From: Coriolopsis trogii
Lineage: Eukaryota; Basidiomycota; Agaricomycetes; Polyporales; Polyporaceae
Assembly: GCA_020543525.1 (NCBI GenBank)
Contig: JAHYIO010000003.1
Location: 2,914,001 to 2,978,000, forward strand
Reading direction: 5' to 3'
Length of the DNA: 64,000 bases
Part shown: positions 57,897 through 64,000 of the stretch, in pieces
Position numbering within the stretch: position 1 is the first letter of the stretch
Layout of the letters: every line of letters begins with the position of its first letter
Made by a program: the position numbers and the translations under genes
Notes under the pieces: model-generated
What the model was told of the DNA's origin: nothing
What the model saw: only the letters and a program-made list of their open reading frames with translations
The model's database searches: none

Positions 57897-58050
57897 ACTC
57901 TATCTTCTTTTATCTCCTCTCCTCTCTCTCCTTCGTTGGCCTACTTATCCATTTCCTTCCCTTCTTACCCGCTCCCGCTCTCTCTCTCTCCTTTCTCCCA
58001 ACAAACCCTCCCAGCCAGAGCACAATCCAGAACACAAGCCGCTGCCCACT
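57897..58050 (+). promoter_or_regulatory. pyrimidine-rich core promoter and leader
   Basis: C/T-rich DNA (for example CTCTCTCTCTCTCC near 57980) runs up to an A-rich leader (CACAATCCAGAACACAAG) just before the ATG at 58055. CT tracts immediately upstream of the transcription start are typical of well-expressed fungal genes. No TATA box is obvious. Confidence 0.5.
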
Positions 58051-58054
58051 TCCC

Positions 58055-60370
58055 ATGGCAACTCTCCTCATTCACACTTACTCGCATGCCCCCAGGCAGG
58101 GCATCCTCATCAACCCCTCTCCAGCTCACTCCCCCGCCTACCATCCAGCTTCCCTCCCCGCCCTCGTCCCCTCCAACTCTTCTCTTTCTTCCTCTGCCTC
58201 TTCCTCTGCTCCTGGTGATGCCTCAGATTACTTCTCCTCAAAGTCTTCATCGCCGTCACCGGGCCCATCTCGTGCCTCCCCCGCTGCGAACACCCACCTG
58301 CACCCCAACTCGAAGCCCCGCAATGGGTCAAATCACAGCACGGTGCGCCACATACGCTTCGCGCCACTACCAGAACCCCGTCGCGAAGACGGAGAGGATA
58401 CCATTTACCCTCCCGTCTTCGACGATGACGACGCCCTCCACCCGTCGGAGCAACCCATGTCTGTTTCAGTCGCGGCCGCGTGTCCCCTTCCTCCCAGTGT
58501 GCCTTCCAGCCCACTAGCACAGCGCAAAATGCTCCCCAACGAGCCCCTCCTCCTCGATCAATCCTACTCCCAATCATCATCAGATTCGTCCGAACCGCCC
58601 ACCGACTCGACCGTCCCCTCAGACTTTGGTCAGGACTGGGAGAATGTCCGGCCGTCTTCCCCTTCCCTCCCCGCCCTCAACCTGAATCTGAACGCGCCAG
58701 AGTTGCCGCGCAAGGTGGGCAAGTGGTCGAAGGTGTTCAAGCCCCTCCTGCGCTCGGGCAGCAACAAGTCGCCCCTCGCGCGCACCTTTTCTAGGGATGA
58801 GGCGGCCGCGATCAACGGCGAGCTGCAGCGCGGTCGCAGCGCGGCGCAGTATATGGGCGCGGGCAGCCGCAATAGCAGCGTCAGTCGCGAGCCCAGCTTG
58901 AGCCGCGAACGGCGCGACTCCGACTTTGGGGCCCCTCTCCATCGGTGGACGTCGGAAGGCGGGCCGTCCGTGGGTCTTCCCGTCAGCAAGAAGAAGCGAC
59001 ACCTGCTCTTCGGGGGCGGTTCGAGCAGTGGAGGAGGGGTGCCCCTGGGACGGACGCAGAGCTTGACGTCGCTGTCTGGGAAAGACGACAAGAAGGCGGC
59101 CAAGGGGCAGCCGCCGGTGGTGACGAACGGTGGGAGGAAGCAGCAGAGGATGTTGAACGGCCGTGTGTACGGCGCGAAGAGGAATCCGAACGCGAACCCG
59201 TTTGCGAACGTGAGGTGCGTCATCGTACCTTACCTGTTGTGCCTTTCCCTATACCTCCCCCGATCGCCTTTCATCCATGCTGCTTTTCTTCTGTGATCAC
59301 TGATTGTATGCGGTCTTGCAGGACGGACGAACCTGAGTTCGTCGAATGGGGATATGGCGGAATGGGTTCGGTGAAGAATTCGGCAGGCCAGTCCTCGATG
59401 TGGTCACGTGTGCAGGCGGGCGACGATGCTGCAGGTCTTGCGAAGAAGACAGCAGCGGAAGACGACGACGGCAGCGGTACCGCGTGGGTGAAGCGTCGGA
59501 GAGAGCAGCGCGAGCGAGAGAAGAGGGAGCGCGAGGAGCGCGAGAAGGCCGAGGCGGAAGCCAAGGCGCGAGAGGCGCAGGCAGAGGTAGAGGGCGGGAC
59601 CGAGGTCAAGGCCGTCGAAGGCGAGCCAGCGGAAGAGAACAAGGCAGGAAGTGGCGAGGTTGAGCCGAGAAAGTCGGAGGACGAGTCCGTTGAGACCGCG
59701 GAGAGCGAGGAGACGAAGGAGACGGTTCACGCACCCTCCCAGGTCCAGACTGGACTGCCCACCACTATCATCACAACGCCTTCTGCACCGTCGACGCCAA
59801 TGGCACCAGACACGCCCAAGCTCGAGCATATCACTCAGGCGATCACCATTCCCGCACATCGTCCCCATCATCATCACCACCATTCTCACTCATACTCCCA
59901 GAGCCATTCCCACCATTACGGCCACCACCACACGTTCTCCGTTCCTCACGTCGAGCGGCGCGAGAGCGGGGAGACCGCGCGCGCTATCCCCGTCAGTTTT
60001 CCCGTCGATGCACCCGATGTGCCGAAGGAGACCCAGGAGTTGGTGCAGACGCCGACCACGATGAGCGAGACCGACGGCGAGCGGGAGAGTCTGGAGAGCA
60101 GTGCGCTCAGCACCACCAGCGACGAAGAAGACGGTGAGGAGAGCCCTAAAGACGCGGATGGCGGGTTTGGCCAAGACGAGGAGGAAGAGGAGATGGAGGA
60201 GGAAGTGGTGAGTGTCTTTGTCCGTGGTTTGTCGCAGACGATGATAATGCTGACCGCGCGCATAGGAGCGGAGTCGACTCACTGCGCTTGGTGCTGGCGT
60301 GGAGAAGTTTGCAAAGCATCACAAGGAGGAGCACAGCGCCGGGACGCCGTCCGCAGAGACGTCGAGCTAA
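58055..60370 (+). CDS. large disordered, Ser- and His-rich protein of unknown function
   Basis: The start MATLLIHTYSHAPRQGILIN opens a first exon of about 385 codons rich in Ser and Pro, with a conserved-looking RKVGKWSKVFKPLLRSGSNK and SLSRERRDSDFGAPLHRW, SKKKRHLLFGGGSSS and GRVYGAKRNPNANPFANVR. An intron of about 105 nt follows. Exon 2 reads DEPEFVEWGYGGMGSVKNSA, then a highly charged coiled-coil-like segment (RRREQREREKREREEREK), a His-rich block (PHHHHHHSHSYSQSHSHHYG), and an acidic DEEEEEMEEEV. A last exon (ERSRLTALGAGVEKFAKHHK) ends at TAA 60368-60370. About 715 residues. There is no catalytic domain. A scaffold or stress-signalling role would be a guess; the His block could bind metal ions. 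Confidence 0.8.
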
Positions 60371-62555
60371 AGGGGACGTACCTTTCTGCGCGTCCGTCTT
60401 CTCCCCTCTCTCCTTCCCTCCGTACCTCTTCGAATGCCCTTCAAGATATACTCCTGCGCTTGCTCGCCTTTCACCGTCACAGGCACGCGCGGACCGCGTG
60501 TTATAAGACGGCAGACTGGCCAGACTTGATGCGTCGCACGACTCCCGAGCCACGCATTACGGAGGCGCTATGGCCCTCCGTTACAGTGACGCCCTCCATG
60601 GCAAGCTGCAGCGGCTGACGTTCAAAAGGCGCGCGCATGTGTGGCCAGTCATGTGAAGGGCGTTAGGAGCGATAGGGGCGCGCGTCGGGCATGCGTCGCA
60701 CGCAGTGGAAAGGAGAGGACCAGTCCGTTACCAACCTATCGCTCCTTCCCCCACATTATGAAGTATCTCGTATGCGCATTTTCCGTCCAGGCTTTTCTTG
60801 CATCATCGACATTGTGAAATACCGGTTCCCCCGCTGTCCCCGTCTTCCTCCGCCTTGTATCCAGCCATCGCCCCCTCCTCTCGCCCGCTGTATCGCCGCT
60901 GGACGTCTACGGCTCCAGGCTTCGCGTCCGTCCTCTCCCTTTGTCTATCCCTCACCGCTCACATATGGTACTCCTCGCTCGCCGTCGACCTGCCTTTGTC
61001 CGGCCAGCCTAATCTTCGCCTTCGCCTGTGCATATATTGGTCTTCGTGCTCCCTCGCCTTCATCTCTCTGCCCATGCTCCCCTCTCTTCCCCGCTCGTTC
61101 ATTCCTCTCACTCTCATCTCCTGCTCCATGCAAGCATGAAACCGACCCAGTCGGGAGCCTCCGGCTCCTGCTGTACAAAAGCCGCACAGGCAAAGCGCGT
61201 CGCTGCGTAACCCACCCTCCATCACTATCTTTCTATCTATTTCGCTCGCCCGCTCGTCGCTGTCGCAAGCTGTACTATCTCCCAATCCCGCTCTGCCAGC
61301 TACACTACTCTAGCGGCCGTCGTACCGTATTTCACATCCCAGCACTCGCATCTTTCTCGCTAGGCTCCAGCATCCGTTCTACCGTATGGCCTTCTCAGGC
61401 TCTAGTCCACCCCTGTCCGTCCCGCCCTCCGCACACGATCCATGCTGATCTCACCACACTCAATCATCAATGCGCGAGAGGCGGGGATGGGGCAGCGGCG
61501 TCTATCGCTCGTATCAGTATAATTGCTCATGCAACCATTCTCTCGCCTCATCTCCTCCTGCACCTGCACATTGCGTATAGGATCTTTCCATCATACAAGC
61601 TCCCCGCCACCATACAAGCTCCCCTCCACCTCCACCTCCATTGCCTCGTCGGTGATTGTTCCCGTGCATGCATATACAGTGCTCTGTCTACACCATCGTC
61701 TCCCTTGCTCCACTTTCCTCGGTTGTCTTCCCGTATCCTGCCTCGTCCTCGAATCCCGCGTCCTGTCCGTTATCTGTTACTTATTACTACACTTGCTCCC
61801 CCGTCTTCATCATACGTACGTACCCCAGTTGCATCATTGGTTTAGTCTCCACCCCTGGAACCAGCCCCCCTTCCGTGTCTTCTCTTCGGTCGGAGGAGGG
61901 GGTTTTTAGTTGTGTACAATAGGCTTCCCTGAGCCCTCCCTCCTCTCCTTTGTCTTCCTGATTCGTGGAATACTGGTAGTTTGTTTGGCAGTCGTGCGGA
62001 TGTTGGGTTTGGGTATCGATGCATACCGATATCGTTTGAACGTCCGCTGGGTTTGTCCTTGTTCGAGTTTGCAAGGTGGGAAGACCCACGCTGCACGCAA
62101 TGCGTGCGAACTTGGGTGTTCGCTGTTGCGAGGATGCCATGATTGAGTCACGCACCTCCCCGGAACACTCAGTCTACCGTTACATATACTTTGTGTGCGA
62201 TTACTTTGTGTGCGATTCACTGGTGAGCGCTCTCAGCTCGGAAAGTGTCAATTCTATTCCTGTGGAGCGTGGTTATCAAGTTCCCATAATGAGCGCTAGG
62301 TTCTGCCTGGAGACTAGGCTAGTACTACATTATGCTCTTCATGATCAGTCTCAGTCATTTCAGGCTACATCGTTAACGTTACGCGCGCGGCGCCACGACG
62401 TAGTTCCCCACGGCCATCATCGATTCCGCTAATTTGAGGGCGTAGCTTCGAATACACTTTGTTCATTCCACCCCTCAGTTCCTGCTTTTCAGGTAAAAGG
62501 AACCCCTCAAAAAGCCTGTGGGCTTGAGACCGTTATCGGCCTCGTCAAAATAAGG
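60371..62555. other. pyrimidine-rich non-coding stretch
   Basis: About 2.2 kb between a 3' end and the convergent DUF3669 gene. From about 60790 to 61860 the plus strand is strongly C/T-biased, so long but low-complexity Ser/Pro/Leu frames appear (60691-61845) that I do not accept as genes. The rest is A/T-richer and carries a 15-bp tandem duplication at 62187. Confidence 0.5.
62187..62216 (+). repeat. perfect 15-bp tandem duplication
   Basis: The unit TACTTTGTGTGCGAT occurs twice head to tail. It lies in non-coding DNA downstream of both neighbouring genes. Confidence 0.9.
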
Positions 62556-63577
62556 CTACTTGAGCATCTCTAACGCCTTGGTGTCCCTGGCAGCCTGGAA
62601 GCTCTCGATGGCTTGCAAGAAGAGCTGGGCACGCGCCCGGAATAATTCCTGACTACAATCCAGGTAAGCCTTCTTGAAGGTTTCGTAGAGTGGCTCATGC
62701 GGTATCGGGCGAGGATAGTACGGGTCGTTTGAGAAAAAGGCTTCGACGAGCGAGGCCACGTCGCCATTGTCCCGATCGAACGTGCGCATCTGTTAGAGGT
62801 CGGGGAGAACCATCAGCACAGGTGCGGTCCGATTTTCTACCCGAACCACCGGACCTGATTGAAGTCGATAACGTAGAGACGGGGCGTGTCTGCGGTGGGA
62901 GAGCCCGCCAATACGAACTCGACGTCGCGAGCGTCGTATCCTGCCATCCAATGAATCGTCGACAGCATCTCTCCCATTCCCCAAACCACGTCCTCCTTTG
63001 GATCAAAGTCGTGCTGGCGCTCGAGATAGATAGAGTCATATCGTGTGATGTCTAGGGGGAAGTTGTTGGGGTTGACGAAAGCCGACGGTTTGAGTTGCCT
63101 CCCGAAGTACAGGCGACACATCAGAGGAGTGGGGTGCTGCCTTGCCCTAGGAGGGTAAAACCTCGAGCGAACGATCTCGCCGACTGTCGTTGGAAGGGGA
63201 GAGACCCGGTCCATGACATAACATGCAGCGGGTGGAGGTGGGAGCCCGGCGAAGAAGGTAGGTTCAAAGGGACGACGCGGCTGCCGCTGTCGACCTATGA
63301 CAGGTGATGGGGGGAAGAAGATGATGTCCTGAGTATCTGGCTTGTAAAGAGCAAAGGCACGAGGAACGGCGAAGACAGAATTGGAGTTGCATATCGTGTA
63401 AATGTCGTGGAGGCTCCTAAACTCCTTTTCGATTTGAGTAGCATGCTCCGGTACATGGACGACTTTAGCGACAAGTGGACGACCGGGGAAGGCATAGATG
63501 GCTCCGAAGCTACCCGCTCCGATGCGCATGGGGGTTACGGGCTCTTGAGAGCCCTCTGATAGAGTAGCGGAGGCCAT
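62556..63577 (-). CDS. DUF3669-domain protein (kinase-fold-like)
   Basis: The start at 63577 reads MASATLSEGSQEPVTPMRIG, then AGSFGAIYAFPGRPLVAKVV, a glycine-loop-like element with the Lys of a kinase-like lobe. Further on come FEPTFFAGLPPPPAACYVMD, QHDFDPKEDVVWGMGEMLST and LYVIDFNQ, where an intron with a GTCCGG donor leads to MRTFDRDNGDVASLVEAFFS, NDPYYPRP and a C-terminal helix ending LEMLK at TAG 62556-62558. About 320 residues. DFNQM(R)xFD and FxxNDPYYPRP are hallmarks of the DUF3669 family, common in fungi. The lack of an HRD-type catalytic loop suggests it is not an active kinase. Role unknown. Confidence 0.85.
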
Positions 63578-64000
63578 GGCTAGAGTGCATCAAGAGATGG
63601 GAGATGAAGACGTCAAAACCTCAAGAGCACAAAGTCGACCACGTTTGTTTAAGTGAAGTACAGCGCTGCCATGACGCATCACGTGAGAGAGATCAACTCA
63701 TAAGACATCCCGCTCGCATTTGGTACAGCAGGGGTCCGTCATGTTCAAAAAATATAAGAGCAGGCGAGCCTCAATAGATGACGAGCGCACTGCGCAGGTA
63801 CAAGCAAGAGGGATCCGACAAGCTATGGTTCCTCTCTCTCTTAGCGTTGAGGTTTGCCGGTAATTGATCTTTATTTTTGCGGTAAATGCGACGACCTGCT
63901 CATCTCCTCCATCTGGCGGCCATCGGCCGCGGGTTGCGAGATCGCAACAGCGACGAGCCATAAAAACAGTAGCTACAGTCTATTGTTACAGCCCTGAGAC
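63578..64000. other. upstream region of the DUF3669 gene, no gene seen
   Basis: About 420 bases to the window edge. The minus-strand frame at 63698-63961 has no recognisable motif. It presumably holds the promoter of the DUF3669 gene. Confidence 0.4.

Noticed and set aside
57540..58517. 325-codon plus-strand frame upstream of and overlapping the His-rich gene
   Set aside because: It is Arg/Gly/Ser-rich, runs through a pyrimidine-rich promoter and a different frame of the accepted gene, and has no domain.
60691..61845. 384-codon plus-strand frame
   Set aside because: Composition is dominated by Ser, Pro and Leu from a C/T-biased strand; no motif, no splice evidence. Treated as non-coding.
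1..64000. CRISPR arrays, bacterial operons, rRNA genes or viral gene cassettes
   Set aside because: No regularly spaced repeats, ribosome-binding sites with co-directional gene runs, rRNA signatures or viral replication genes were seen; the splicing pattern is eukaryotic throughout.

Overview
This is nuclear DNA from a filamentous basidiomycete, most likely a wood- or litter-associated Agaricomycete. Protein-coding genes are broken by many short introns (about 50-65 nt, GT...AG, usually with a CTNAC/CTNAT branch site close to the acceptor). The protein families are typical of that group: a FunK1 kinase, a DUF3669 protein, an expanded MYND-finger family, a secreted haem peroxidase and a hydrophobin-like protein. 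There are no operons, rRNA genes or CRISPR arrays. Gene ends below come from reading exons and splice sites by eye, so start and stop positions are firmer than internal splice sites.

Layout. 0-17 kb is gene-dense: a membrane-anchored propeller/amidohydrolase (+), a FunK1 kinase with an in-frame stop (+), the nucleolar GTPase Grn1/GNL3 (-), the Met22/Hal2 bisphosphate nucleotidase (+), a class I SAM methyltransferase (+) and a SET-domain lysine methyltransferase (+). 17.2-20.1 kb holds a TIR element with TA target duplications, and L-rhamnose mutarotase (-). 20.7-30.1 kb holds a Rab11/Ypt3 GTPase with a 5-nt micro-exon (+), an unknown protein (-), a phosducin-like protein (-) and, divergent from it, a Dicer-like ribonuclease (+).

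30-44.8 kb is mixed. It contains six copies of one MYND-finger family in both orientations: three apparently intact genes, a frameshifted copy and two fragments. Between them lie a secreted haem peroxidase, the RNase P/MRP subunit Pop7/Rpp20 and translation release factor eRF1; the last two share a divergent promoter region. A small secreted class II hydrophobin-like gene with a single-base frame discrepancy closes this block.

44.8-58 kb is a gene desert of about 13 kb. All I can support there is a tRNA-like sequence, short tandem repeats and a second TIR element with a perfect 8-bp target duplication. 58-64 kb has a long, disordered, histidine-rich protein of unknown function (+), a pyrimidine-rich non-coding stretch and a DUF3669 protein (-).

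Functionally, most genes are independent housekeeping units: ribosome biogenesis (Grn1), translation termination (eRF1), tRNA and rRNA processing (Pop7), sulfur/PAP metabolism (Met22), vesicle traffic (Rab11), chaperone folding (phosducin-like) and RNA silencing (Dicer). The accessory layer is the MYND family cluster, the secreted peroxidase, the hydrophobin-like gene and the two non-autonomous transposons.
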